A stretch of DNA of 21,048 nt, taken from Lobulomyces angularis (lineage: Eukaryota; Chytridiomycota; Chytridiomycetes; Lobulomycetales; Lobulomycetaceae). A model generated the notes under the pieces. That model did no database searches. It was not told the origin of the DNA and worked only from the letters and a program-made list of their open reading frames with translations. This document shows positions 1-10,883 of this stretch, piece after piece; the stretch's first letter is position 1; every line of letters begins with the position of its first letter. Location of the stretch: positions 1 through 21,048 of the forward strand of contig JADHYX010000385.1 in the NCBI GenBank assembly GCA_027604685.1, read 5' to 3'. The position numbers and the translations under genes were made by a program.

Positions 1-33
1 TATTTTTTTATTTTTTATATCTTTTTTACTATT

Positions 34-1775
34 CTAGTCCTTTAGAGTAGAATAAATTAATTGAATCCTTCCATTTTCTTTAATAATATTTTGAACTTGA
101 TCATTAAATTTTATTGGTTCCTCTTCTTTTACAAGACAAAATCCTTCTTTTTCCCAATATCCTGGTTCAACCTACAAAAAAAATGAAAAGGGAATTTTGT
201 TAATCATATTAAAAAAAAATGATTTTGATTTTTTCATACTAAATATTCAGTTAGTTCAGCTAATCTGTTATTTAATCCAAATTTTTGTTCAACTTTTTTA
301 TTTTCAAACAATCCTCCATTAAACCATAATGGATTATCTTCTTCATCTAAAAAGATAAAATCTTAAGTAAACCAACTTTTTTTTTTTTTCCCTGTTTTAC
401 CTAAATGTAGGATTTGTAAATTACACATGGTATATAACCCTCTATGGTAGGTTGAAACGCCTAACACACCTGTAGATTCATATTTGGAAAAAGTAAAATT
501 TTCTCTTACCACTGCTAGGCCGATCCTATTTTTGCAAATAAAAAAAAAAATTAAGAAATTAAAAAAAAATTTAATTTACCAAAACAACTCCTTATCTCCA
601 TAGTGGTCATAGTTAAATGGTTTTCTTTCTTTTTTGGAGATGAGAGAACAAGCGGCAAGAAGTCCAATTAAATGTCTACTTTTGTCCATCAAAACAACAC
701 CACTTTCCATTTCGTGAAAAGTAGTTAACTGCATTAAGTGTAAGTCAGAAACTAGCTTTGGAATATTTTCAGGTAAAACGGTTTTTAAAAATTTAACCAT
801 CATTCTTGATAAGGTAATTTCTGGCCACGTTCTGTCATGAAAAAAATATGCCCCTTCATTGGTATAACTTGATGAATTAAATAAATTTTCTACTGGTTGT
901 AAAAACACTGTATCACTATCCATTAATAGCGCGTGTTTAAAAGAGGAGACAAGTAAGGCAAATGGTTTCAAATCATATCGGCCTAAAAAAAAAAAATTTA
1001 AAGATCAACAACATTTTCACTGTATACCAGACAATTGTAATTCATCATCGTTAATATATGATTTTAAATCCTTTACAACAACCCCATCCATAGCACTAAA
1101 TTTTGCTCGATTTTCTATTGTTAAATCACTTTCTCCAAAATAAAATAATTCAAAAGGCAAATTACTTTTGAAAACCTCTCTAATAATTTTAATAGTAGCA
1201 AAAGTCATGGTGGCATATTTGTCACCGACACACATAACTATTCCCTGTTCATCTTTTATGCTGTTTTCCAATTCAAAAACGGTTTGATAACTGGAAGATT
1301 TTAACCAGGGAAATAATTTATTTTCTAAATTTGAATAAACTTTACTTATTAACTTGAATGAGTTTGGGTCTTTATGAGGAATTTTCATGCCATTGTAATA
1401 TTTTTTGTACATTCTTAAATGTTCTCCTAAGAGAGTAAAGTCTTTTGGGTCAGAATCTAAGCTACAAAAAAAAAAAAAAAAAAAAGTAAAATTTGTTTCC
1501 AAAAAAAAAAAAAATTATACCTTAATAATAATAACTCTTCATCAGTGATATTAAAAGGTATGTTTGAATTTATTTCAGTAAATTCAAGTTTATTCTTTAT
1601 TAAAGGATTTAAAGTTTGTGATGTCTTTTGCAAATTTGAATTTATAATAAATAAGGATAATAGTAAAATTGTAAATAAAAAAAAAATTAATAGCTGCCTT
1701 AAAAAAAGAAAAAAAAATTAAAAATTGATTTTTTTTTATTATTTACCTTGCATATTTTATGTTGATAATCTTCAT
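34..1775 (-). CDS. MNN1-type alpha-1,3-mannosyltransferase (GT71), 7 exons
   Basis: Predicted Golgi type II glycosyltransferase that adds mannose to protein-linked glycans. My spliced model is 470 aa. Exons on the minus strand are 1775-1747, 1697-1521, 1461-1028, 982-580, 525-401, 346-240 and 171-34 (TAG stop). All six introns are GT-AG, 45-68 nt, and every phase closes. Residues 1-9 are short and basic (MKIINIKYA). A hydrophobic signal anchor follows at about 10-30 (LLIFFLFTILLLSLFII), then a luminal stem. The catalytic region has KPFALL, then LLMDSDTVF with the DxD-type metal site at about 235-237, then HYGDKELFW and, near the C terminus, LWFNGGL. This order is typical of the Mannosyl_trans3 family. 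Start choice: the first ATG gives the signal anchor directly, and the 29-nt first exon splices in phase. Family assignment is strong; the exact linkage and acceptor are inferred from the family. Confidence 0.93.
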
Positions 1776-2044
1776 TTGAAGAAGGCAGAATTAAAAAAAA
1801 AAAAGAAAAGTCTAAAATAATTAATATTTTACTAAATTTAAACTAAAAAAAAAAAAAAAAAAAAAGGAAAAAAAAAAGATATTTTATATATTAAAAATTA
1901 CAAGTCTATATTTTTTTGTTAAAGAAAAAACAAAAAAGAAAAAAAGTTTTTTTTTTTTCAAAAAAAATAATTCTACCCTAAAATTTTCTGTGTAACCAAA
2001 CGATTTTAAGCACAGGTTGGAGATAAGAAAAGAAAGAAAGAAAA

Positions 2045-2170
2045 TTTGATGATGGTGAGCAATGATGTGCGGAAGGTGCCAAATGCAGCGTGCTCGCTGC
2101 TCCGCTGTTTCGAAAATGAAGCAACGGTGTCAAGCGAAAGTGCATACTTTTGAGGCTTGCATTTTTTTAG
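2045..2170. ncRNA. Possible structured RNA: GC-rich island with hairpins
   Basis: By count, 57 of 110 bases at 2051-2160 are G or C, in a spacer that is otherwise nearly all A/T. Two perfect small hairpins are visible: GCAGCG-TGCT-CGCTGC at 2085-2100 and AAAGT-GCAT-ACTTT at 2137-2150. A T-run follows at 2162-2168, which could end a plus-strand RNA polymerase III transcript. It does not match the conserved cores I know for tRNA, 5S, U1-U6, U3, SRP or RNase P RNA. Neither strand gives a convincing open frame. A promoter or regulatory island is equally possible. Confidence 0.25.
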
Positions 2171-2569
2171 CCTATATTTAGACTACATCTTAAGAGATTT
2201 TTAGTTATAATTACTTTCTTAATTTAGTATAAGTTGAATAAATTTTTTTTTTTTTAATTTATCTTAATATATTTTGGTAAGGCTGCAGCAAGAATTTCAA
2301 GTAAATTAAAATTCCAATTTAAAAATAATTTCGCAATTAAAGCCAAAGAGATTTTCACCAAATCATCTATACCACACATGTAATGTAAATGTTAAATGCA
2401 AACGTTGCAGTACAGTTTGATTGGATGTTGATTTGAATTAGTAACTAATTGATTAAATGTTATAATGTTTTTTAATAGTTAAACACAAAGCAGTTGGGTA
2501 TGATACATTTGAAACCAAAAATTATAGTAGCTGAATAAGTTATTGTAGAAAACAATATCTTTACTTAAT

Positions 2570-2735
2570 ATGATTGAAATAATTAAATCACAAGCTTAAT
2601 TGAAAAAGTTTAATTACAAGTTATAATTGAATAACTTCATATAATTGAAAAAGATTAAAACCCATAATTGAATTGAAAATAATTCATATAATTTTCTTGA
2701 AAATAGTTTAAATCATAATTTATTTGAAAACTCTA
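2570..2735. repeat. Degenerate AATTGAA-rich low-complexity repeat
   Basis: Words such as TTAATTGAAAAAG, ATAATTGAATAA, ATAATTGAAAAAG and ATAATTGAATTG recur at irregular spacing, mixed with CATATAATT. This looks like a decayed tandem array or slippage product. It has no coding potential. Confidence 0.4.
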
Positions 2736-2904
2736 AACCAAAATGTTTTTTAAACGGTTAAATTAGAGTAATAGTATATCACATTGTGATTTGTTTCGTA
2801 TAGCATTTGTATAAAATTCAAATGTATTCTTTTGAGCCATCTGAATTATCTGATAAATAATTAATAAAATACCTTTTTTTTGTAGAATTTTGTTGTAAAT
2901 TTGC

Positions 2905-3165
2905 TGTTCAAAGAGTGACGCAAAATGTGGGATGAGGGAGGGCTGAGAGAATCAAGCAGTTATTGCTGCAAGCTTTAACCTGACATCAGGACACAAAAAG
3001 CACCTGCAAATGCAAGTGAAACTTGCATTTCCCCTATGGATTTATTGGCATGCAGTTGCCCTTGCGAATCGCCATTGCAAAACTACTTAAGAACAGTTTA
3101 AAAAAGTTTAAAGGTTTCCAGTCGCCTTTCTGCCACCGTTCTGAGATAATTTCTGCTTAAAAATA
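2905..3165. ncRNA. Second GC-rich island with a perfect hairpin
   Basis: By count, 78 of 170 bases at 2911-3080 are G or C (46%), and fairly high GC continues to about 3155. It contains a perfect 10-bp stem with a 3-nt loop: AAATGCAAGT at 3008-3017, GAA, then ACTTGCATTT at 3021-3030. No reading frame looks coding. The island lies 130-380 bases upstream of the ATG of the next gene. It may be a promoter or 5' UTR rather than an RNA gene. Confidence 0.22.
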
Positions 3166-3290
3166 AATAGGGGTCACCATAAAAATTTTTTTTTCTTTTT
3201 TTTTTTTTTTTCTATCTAATAGCATTTTAAATTAACAGTTTTTTCCACTTTAAAATAAACTTTTCAAATTTGATAAAACTATAAACAACT

Positions 3291-3883
3291 ATGTCCTACA
3301 AAACTACTAGAATCCTCTCAATTATCTCTTGCATGTTGCTGATGTTTGGCAATTCTTTTGTTGCTCTCTATTTTGCTGTTTACAGGTGCTATTTAAAAAA
3401 ATGAAAATTCTCTTTTTTAACTTATTCTAACAGAGGGTTATTTTCAATCATGGGTTATGGTCAAGGCCCTAGTGCCAACTATTTAAGCTGGTTCGATCTA
3501 GGTATCAAAAGTTTAAATCTAATTACATTTAATTAATAAACCTCTTTTTTTCTACTTCAACAGCCTGTATATTTGTAAATGCTCCTTTGTTACTTTTACA
3601 TTTCTCATTGTTAATTACTTTGCTTTTACATAAAAAAATCAATTTGAGATTCAGTTCATGGTTGATAATTCTTGAAGTATTAACCAATTTCATACTTGTA
3701 GTCGGCTTTGCATTCGTTAAATTGATAGGAAATATTAAAGAAATCAATATCAGTTTCAGCAGCTTCTGGATTCTTTTCGCTTTTGCTGTAATTATGAGTG
3801 TCATATTGATGACTCCACTAATTTTACACAGACGTCACATCTTACAAAAGGTTAAAGAAAAGAAGGGCCAACAGTTAGAATGA
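3291..3883 (+). CDS. Small four-TM membrane protein, function unknown, 3 exons
   Basis: Spliced model of 160 aa with exons 3291-3385, 3434-3501 and 3564-3883 (TGA stop). The introns are 48 and 62 nt with clean GT...CAG borders, and phases 2 and 1 close correctly. The protein begins MSYKTTRILS. It has four hydrophobic spans: about 9-32, 56-79 (IFVNAPLLLLHFSLLITLLL), 86-106 (WLIILEVLTNFILVVGFAFV) and 118-141 (FWILFAFAVIMSVILMTPLIL). A short basic cytoplasmic-type tail rich in Lys/Arg/Gln follows. A GYGQGPSANYLSW loop lies between spans 1 and 2. No catalytic motif and no family that I recognise. The ATG is the first in frame and begins the first TM segment directly. It is convergent with the dipeptidase gene. 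Whether it is conserved is unknown to me; the splice fit is the main support. Confidence 0.75.
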
Positions 3884-4445
3884 AAATAAAAGAAAAAAAA
3901 AACTTTAACAAATTTTAAAATTTTTAGAATAGAATAATAATATAATAATAAAAAAAAATTTTTTTGTCTGTTTTTTTTTAAAATTTTTTTAATTTTCGAT
4001 AATATATTGGTTTCAGTATCTAGATTTTAAGAATATGAAATACTTTTTTTAGTAGGGATACTTACAAAGGAAGTTGAAGAAAGTAAGACAGAAATAGTTT
4101 ATGTTGATATTTATTTACTATTGTGTAATCAACTATATAGCTGCAGCGTCAGATAATGGTGAGCAGTCAAGGAACTTCCTAAACAGTCTTAAAGAGGGCA
4201 TTAATAAAAATTCAGAATTTTTTAAATAATAACTAAAAAAACTATTTGGAAATACTGTTTTTCTTCTTCTAAAAAATTAATTAATATTGATAATAAAATT
4301 GTTTCAAAAGGTTGAAAGCCACATTGTTTCTAGATAATTTCTAAAAAAATTCTATATTCTTTACTAATTATCTCATAAAAAAAAAAAATCTTAATACAGT
4401 TCTATATTATAAAAAAAGCTTTTCTACAATTAAAAAAAAACAAAA
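3884..4445. other. Convergent intergenic spacer
   Basis: Lies between the 3' ends of the four-TM gene and the dipeptidase gene. Mostly A/T with homopolymers. A richer patch at about 4135-4195 shares the word ATGGTGAGCA with the GC island near 2052. No gene seen. Confidence 0.6.
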
Positions 4446-6570
4446 TTATTCAAGGATTTGGGATGCGTTAAATAGCCTGCGAGGACTGGCTGAGTTCTTA
4501 TTTCTTGGATTAAAACCTTCAGTACTCAAAACTGTTCTATTTTTACTATTTAAACATCTTTCCCAAAGTTGAACAACATTTTCTGTTGAACGATGTAACA
4601 AATTTCCACCTTGATCTGGAGTTACATGTTTAATTTCTTTTATTAATCCTGGATAGAGTCCAATATGAGCGAAACCTTTTTCTCTCAGTTCTTTATCTTG
4701 AAAGTTTTGGTTTGGCCCAAGTTGATGTGCAAAACCATTGAAGTCAGAGCCAAACGCTACATTAACCTATTATTTTTTATTTTTGGAAAGAAATATATAT
4801 TTATTTCTTAAAATTAATTTAAAAAATAAAACTTACCCCAATATCAAAAGAATAACTGTAATCGTTGAAAATGTTCCATGCCATACTTCCCAAAACACTG
4901 CCACTTTTTTTAAAGTATAGAGACATCCAGTCAACTAGGTATCTATCTTCTGAGTAATCATTGTCTCCAAAGTGACCATGTGATTGAATGAATGGATAAT
5001 AGTTTTGTTCAACCCCAATTTGAAAAATATCTTCAGTGCTTCTGAAACTTAAATGCGCTACATCAATAATAATTCCTTTTTCCATTAACTTATTTACTAA
5101 TCTTACACCCTTTTCAGATAATCCTTAAAAATTGGTTGCAAATGAAAAATTTAACATATTTAGAGAATTTTTTTTTTATTTTCGAAAAGTACCTCTTTTA
5201 TTCAAACCATCTGGTCCAACCTCTGGCCATTTTGCTGGATTGACTTGAGTAATAGCTGAAACTGCTTGAAAAAACTTGAAAACTAAAGTGTAAAAGGAAA
5301 ATTTTTTTTTGATTTAATAAAATTTTGAATGAAATAAAAGTTTTCATTACTTGGATTAGTTGGAACAACACCAGCAAATATATTATCTTCTTCGTGAGCT
5401 ATCTGAACAACTCTCAATCCTTGATCATACCAATAGTCAACCTAAAAGTTAATTAATTATTTTTAATTAATTATTTTTAATAAATTATTTAGGTTACTTG
5501 AGCACCAACGGCTTCATGGGAATCTTCAAAAATGTGAGTTAGTTCAATGGACAGTAAAATTGCCATTTTTCCAGCAGATATAGCTGTTCTTGCTTCCTCA
5601 GGTGAAAAAACAACTTGGCACCTAAAAAAAAAGAAAGAAAAAAAATTTTTGTAAAGGAAAATTACATTGTATAATTACCAATCTCTTTCTGAACAAAATA
5701 TTTTTGTTTCATCAAATTGCCTTTTTATTGAAGCCATGCCATTGCATTCAAGTGATGGGTCATTATCAACACCAGTGACAGCCATAATTTTACACAATGG
5801 TTTATAGTTAACTTGAATATGATTACAATGTTAAAACAAAAAAAAATTTTTTTTTTATTATTATCTTACCAGCACTCATAACCATTAAAGTTAAACCACT
5901 ATCGTGAGCAGTTTTTAAATAGCCTTCCCATACCTGCTGATGAGTAAATCTGTAAAAATAATATAATAAAATGTAATGTTCGTTTAATTTGTTACGTGTC
6001 ATAACGTGGAAATCCACTTAAAGTTTTGTCAACTTTGCATAATCCTAGAATACTTTGATACCATTTTGGTTTGCCTCTGTCGCAATCGTTGTCAGGAATG
6101 CCCCAACGTTTGTCTAAATGCCAACCTGCATCAGGTCCAATTTCCTTATCAATTAATGGACCAAATATAGTTCCTTTTTTATAATAACAAGAAAAAAAAA
6201 AATACCAGCATGTTGTTCATTAAACCCACCCGGTAACCCTTAAAATAAAGAAAAAATATTTCAATTTAATACAGTTGAAATTATAGTAACTCGCATTACC
6301 TCCATTGCACTGATGCAGTGCATCTTCAATTTTTCCTTTATGTGAATAACCGCCATTTGCACCTTTAGCAAACCATGCTATTTTTTTTTTTTTTTTTTTA
6401 TAAAAAAAATTTCTTCTCTTTTTTTTTTTACCTCTTCTAAAGGCAAACTCTGCCATTTGATGAACATGTAAGTCAGCGAATCCAGGTAGTATTGGAGAAG
6501 TTGCAGGAGCAGAATATATTTGATTTAGTAGAATTGTAGACGCAACAAAGAAGTTGACTTGCAGCAACAT
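4446..6570 (-). CDS. Secreted M19-type membrane/renal dipeptidase, 11 exons
   Basis: Zinc dipeptidase of the amidohydrolase superfamily. Spliced model 517 aa. Exons: 6570-6432, 6377-6300, 6238-6206, 6173-5996, 5949-5870, 5811-5679, 5621-5498, 5441-5351, 5282-5193, 5123-4837 and 4766-4446 (TAA). The ten introns are GT-AG, 32-70 nt, and all phases close. Residues 1-21 form a signal peptide ending ...NQIYSA, so the enzyme should be secreted, lysosomal or surface-located. Putative metal and catalytic residues in family order: H35 and H37 (DLHVH), E240 (LSIELTH), H339 (DVAHLS), H364 (SHGH) and D419 (AFGSDFNGF). Classical renal dipeptidases have HxD at the first site, so HxH here marks a divergent subgroup closer to general amidohydrolases. 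No C-terminal GPI signal is evident. Natural substrate unknown; a dipeptide is likely. Confidence 0.95.
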
Positions 6571-8191
6571 GGTTTTGTAAATATTTAAGTTTAAGTTTCA
6601 AATCAAGAAAAAAATCATTTTATTTTGGTTCCTATTTATATTATATCTTTTTGTTAAATTGGCTTTTTTTTATTTTTATAAAGACATTAAAAAGGGAAGT
6701 GAGTGTGGGTTAACGGCTAAACCTAAAATTTTTTTAATTTCCTAAAAGATATTGATGTTTTTTTTTCTTTTTTAAATTAAAATTTAGCTGCCATCATCAA
6801 AAAATTTACCATAATTTTGAAATAATTTAAAATTTATAATTAGATTGTTTCTTTCTACATATGAAGTTGCTTTTTATGTGTAAAAAACTTAAAAATTTAC
6901 AATTGTAAATTTAGGTTTGAAAATCATAACATCCTATAAATTTGGAGAAATTTGGAGGGGTTGTGTTTTCCATTTGAGAAAGTTTGTAACCTTGTTTTAA
7001 CAGATAAAATAACCGCATCTAAATAATCTCAAATAAGATAATATAATTATAAACTTGGAGTCTTTTAGAAGGCCAAAAGGAATGTTGTATTGCTTGATCA
7101 GGAATCAGATAGTTTTAGGAGAATGGTCAACTACATCAAATACAATTAGTATTACATTATTATGTTATAATACTTTGCTTGTGATGCATCATCAACTGAA
7201 ATATTTGTAAATGATTAACAGTATGAGATGGCTCATGGTTTTTAGTGCATGATGCTCGTCTGATGATGAATCTGGTTATAACGCTTTAAAGTAAGAAAAT
7301 AGTTGAATTTTACATTAAATAAGGAAATTAAAGGTATTGATTGATATCGATGTTTCATAAACCAAATCACAAATGCCGAATTTTAGGCTTTTCTTGTTTG
7401 GTGTTTATTTAGTGTTTATTTACTTAATTTAGACTATAATTGGGCTTTATTTTTAGAGTTTCCTTGTTGTTTTGTAAACAAACACCCTTTACAATGTAAA
7501 AGGGGTAAATGTTCTAAAACCTCAAAACCTTAAGTATTGTGGTGTGGTAAAAAAATAACTAAAAATTAAATCTTTGTACTAAAAACCTTAATAGTAGTAG
7601 CATATGGATTTACAGCGATATTCATCCAACCAACAAAACTTACTTAAAAAATACTTCTTAGCGTTATTACCTTTTAAGACCTTCCTTTCTTCTGCTCATC
7701 ACTTTTCCAACAACTTGCGTCTAGTTGGTGGTAAAAAATGCTCTTGTTGCAACCGCTAAGTAGCTGGGTATTTTGAGTTGTGTAAATTCAACTCAAAATC
7801 TTTTTTTACAAATTTCTTTGTTACACGTTCTTTTTCCCTTTTTTTCTTATACTTCCAAAATTAAATTTTCTTTTTGTTGAAAATTAATTTTTTTTATTTT
7901 TTTTAAATACCATTTACATGCATTTTTAAGAGAAGTATTTTTACTTAAAATCTTATTTTTTTTTTTTTAATAAAAATTAGAAGTTAAATAAAATAAACCA
8001 AAATTTTAATTTAATGCTTTTATTTTTTAAAAAAGAAACCTTGTAAAATATTTTTTAGATACTCATCTTTTCTTTTTTTTTTTATCTATTCTAAACATGT
8101 AGTAATTAATTTTTTTCTTTTTTAAATTTTCAAAGCCTATATCCAAAAAAAATAAAATAAAATAAATTACTTTTTAAAAAAAAAAAAAATT
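6571..8191. other. Long intergenic spacer, no gene seen
   Basis: 1.6 kb between the dipeptidase start and the PPR gene 3' end. Only short chance frames occur on either strand. It holds the dipeptidase promoter side (T-rich, 6571-6800), A/T-rich filler, a small inverted repeat around 7485-7503 (CCCTTTACA-AT-GTAAAAGGG type), and the GC-richer patch at 7655-7810 listed separately. From 7840 to 8190 it is homopolymer-rich, consistent with a terminator or UTR zone. Confidence 0.6.
7655..7810 (+). ncRNA. Possible structured RNA with 3' hairpin and T-run
   Basis: By count, 40 of 90 bases at 7681-7770 are G or C, well above the surroundings. It ends in a perfect 10-bp stem, TTTTGAGTTG (7771-7780) and CAACTCAAAA (7789-7798), with an 8-nt loop. 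TC and seven T's follow at 7801-7807, which would suit polymerase III termination on the plus strand. A smaller CCAAC/GTTGG pair lies inside. No known RNA core is recognised. A cis-regulatory palindrome is the alternative. Confidence 0.22.
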
Positions 8192-10509
8192 TTAAACCTC
8201 ATCATCTAAACAAATTTTTTCCAACTTTAAAACATCAGGAACAAAAAAAGAGGCATTATTTTCATCCAACAAAGTAACCAAATCAGTGAAAAATTGTTTA
8301 TTAGGTTTTGGCAAGTTAGACGTTGTAAACATTTCATTATCCTTTACAGAATTTTTTAAAATTTTTAAGATATCTTTGAATTTTTCAAAGTGGCAGAGGG
8401 CTTGGAAGTAGCTGCTTAAGAGTTTCAAGGTAATGGGAATGTTGTCGTTGGATGAGATAACTTTCCAAACAATTTCGAGTTCTTTTTTTAAATTATTTTC
8501 TTTACATATCGTTACTGCCGTTAAAAAAAAATTGTTTATATCAAACGAATATTTTGGTTTAAAATCAGCATTTTTTACTGGTATTGGAAGACTTGGTGGA
8601 ACTTCTGATTCACTTAGGGTTCCTGTTAATGATTGAAATATTTTAAATGCTGTGACGTAGTCACCCGAATTTGAAAAACATTTCATAATGCTCCCCCAAA
8701 TAATAAAAGTTGGTTCAATATCTAGTTTACTAAATTCTTCCAATCTGTTCAACAAAGTAGGAATATTGAGGTGATTATCTGAGAAGTAAAGGGAGTGATA
8801 TGTCAACATACTAGGTGGCATACCAACCTCCGTCATCTCTTTCAAGTAACATTTAGCTTTATCAAAATCCGTTTTAGAATATGCATTAATTAAAGACGAG
8901 TAAGTTTGTATGTCTGGTTTGATGTCTTTCTTTTTCATTTCTTGAAAATAAAAATCAACTTTATCAAGTTGCTCTGCTTGGATATATGCATTAATTAATG
9001 TATTATAGGTAATTGTATTAGGTGTAATGCCGCTGGAAATCATATCGTTAAAGTAACCACTTACTTTATCAGGTTGCTTCAACTTTATGTAAGTATTCAT
9101 CAATGTAGTGTAAGCAACGAAATCAAGAGGTAATCCTTTCGAATTCATTTGAATATAAAAAGTCTCAACCTGCTGAATTAAATTCATTTTAATTGCAGTT
9201 TTTATTAATGTTTTAAAAAATGTAACATCTGGATTAACACAGTTCGCTGCCATTTCTTCAAAAAGGATATCTAATAAACTAAATTCTCGAAGTTTAAGGG
9301 ATGCCAACATTAAGTTCGAATAGCCTTGTAGACTAGGAAAAAAACCTCTGGTTTTCATTTCTTTGTAGTAATTAAAAATTTTATGGTCATTTTTTGTTTG
9401 AGAACACATATAAAGAATTGCGTTGTAGATTTCTGCATTGGGTTCAATCTCTTGCTTTTTCATATCCGCAAAAATTGTTTTCAGAAGAGTAAAGTTTTTA
9501 TGACAAGAAATTGTCCCAATCATTTCTTTAAAAAAATACTGTGTTGGAGGTATCCCAGAGTTTTTAAATCTGCCATAATATTCTTCAAAGTTTTCCGTAT
9601 CATTTACCTTAACAAAATACTGAAACAACACCAAATAGTGAAATTGACTTGGCGCCTTTAAAAGTTCAAAAATGGCTATCAAATCTTTAGGTCTTTGTCT
9701 TTTTGCGATAAAGCGTAATACTGCACTAGTTGTGGTATCTGTAAAGGAACCTCCACTATCTATAATTTTCTTGTAATACTGAAACATGTTTGCAATGAAG
9801 CAGACGTTTTTGGTAAGAAGCATATCCATTATTGTTTGGTCATTTAAACTTAGAATAGGATAAGGCCTAGTTGCTTTTTCTCTTTTTATCCTCTTTCTTT
9901 CACTTTTGCTTAAAAGTGATATTAATTTTTTTTCAATTTTTTTTTTTTCATTTAACTCCTTTCTCCTCAGTTTTTTTAACCCATCATAATCTTTTTGAAA
10001 ATTAACTTCATCTTGTTTATATTGTGATTCCGTTTGATAACTTATTTTTTTTTTTAACTTGCTTTCATAACCAAAATCTTTTGGGTTTCTTTTAGCCTTA
10101 AAAACATTTCTGGAACTGGAAAAAATTTTACTTATATCTTCTTTCTCAAAAATATCTTTTGAATTTTTGTTAAGTTGTGTAACTCGGTCACTATCAATTT
10201 TAGTAGAATCAGATTTGGTTACATTTTCAGAATCAGTATTTTTACTTGCTAAATTTTTCTGGTCACTCTCATTCTTTGAATTATTATGTGAAAAACGGTT
10301 AAACTTGTTCATAGAATCTACCTTTATTTCTGAACTGAGACTACCTGTCTTAGTTGAAAATAATTGTTTTGATTTTTTCAACTTTGGATTCCTTTTTAAA
10401 ATCTGTCATTAAAAAATAAAAATTTTAAGGTTACTTTATTAAATCAAAATTAATTATTTAATTATTTTTATTTTATTTTATTTTATTTTTTTTTTTTTAC
10501 ATTAAACAT
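8192..10509 (-). CDS. P-type pentatricopeptide repeat protein, probably mitochondrial
   Basis: RNA-binding helical-repeat protein expected to act on organelle transcripts. The main exon 10402-8192 is uninterrupted (TAA stop). The conserved-looking frame enters it from an acceptor TGACAG ending at 10403, so I propose a 9-nt first exon (ATG TTT AAT, 10509-10501) and a 98-nt intron, giving about 739 aa. The resulting N terminus (MFNILKRNPKLKKSKQLFST) is basic and free of acidic residues, as expected for a mitochondrial targeting peptide. A lysine/serine-rich stretch to about residue 170 precedes the repeats. The PPR tract runs from about residue 240 to 600 with classic 35-residue units ending PNTITYNTLI, PDIQTYSSLI or PDVTFFKTLI. 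The C-terminal 130 residues lack clear repeats. No SMR, DYW or other catalytic domain is seen. The first exon is the uncertain part; a start at an internal Met is possible. Confidence 0.92.
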
Positions 10510-10883
10510 TTTCTTTTTTTTTATTTGGTATTTCAAAAGAATTTTTTTTTTTTTTTTAAGAATATTTTCCATTATAAATTCCTATTATTTAATAATTTAA
10601 AAAAAAGGTTTTACTCAAACTGCGAACTGATGGAAATCTAATTAAAACTTCAATTAAATTAATAGAAAATCTTGTGAATTATAATTAAGTCTCTGTTTTG
10701 TTTTGCAATTAACAGGGTTTGCTTAAAAAAATAAAACTAATTTAAATGAAAATCTTTTACAAAAAATATTTATAGTCATATAGGTTGTTGAATAAAAAAA
10801 GAATGTATTATTTGACACTTTAACTTCTCGAATCCTTTTTTTTTAATATTTTAAAACTCCGAGCCAGAGCAACAAATAAAACA
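10510..10883. promoter_or_regulatory. Divergent promoter region, PPR gene and LRR-like gene
   Basis: 374 bases separate two divergent starts. T-runs fill the PPR-proximal half. The half near the plus-strand gene is mixed A/T with a TTTTTTTTAA stretch and the first normal-GC bases (CTCCGAGCCAGAGC at 10856-10869) just before the ATG. No specific factor site recognised. Confidence 0.4.

Larger units (their letters stand above)
1776..3290. other. Long divergent intergenic spacer
   Basis: No convincing coding exon on either strand. It separates the start of the minus-strand mannosyltransferase from the start of a plus-strand membrane-protein gene, so it should hold both promoters. From 1790 to 1980 it is almost pure A/T homopolymer. 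Two islands of normal GC content (about 2051-2160 and 2911-3160) interrupt it and are listed separately. The stretch at 2170-2900 is A/T-rich with a reiterated AATTGAA word. Confidence 0.7.

Noticed and set aside
3486..3505. tRNA T-loop-like GGTTCGATC
   Set aside because: It lies inside exon 2 of the four-TM gene, and no acceptor or anticodon arm can be folded around it.
7081..7205. Small plus-strand ORF of about 42 codons
   Set aside because: Length expected by chance, no motif, no splice support.
7180..7275. Box C/D snoRNA suggested by repeated TGATGA and CTGA words
   Set aside because: The boxes are in the wrong order and spacing on both strands, and there is no terminal stem.
8433..10412. 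Plus-strand open frames at 8433-8636, 9383-9661 and 10167-10412
   Set aside because: They lie antisense inside the long PPR exon, have no motifs, and follow its codon structure.
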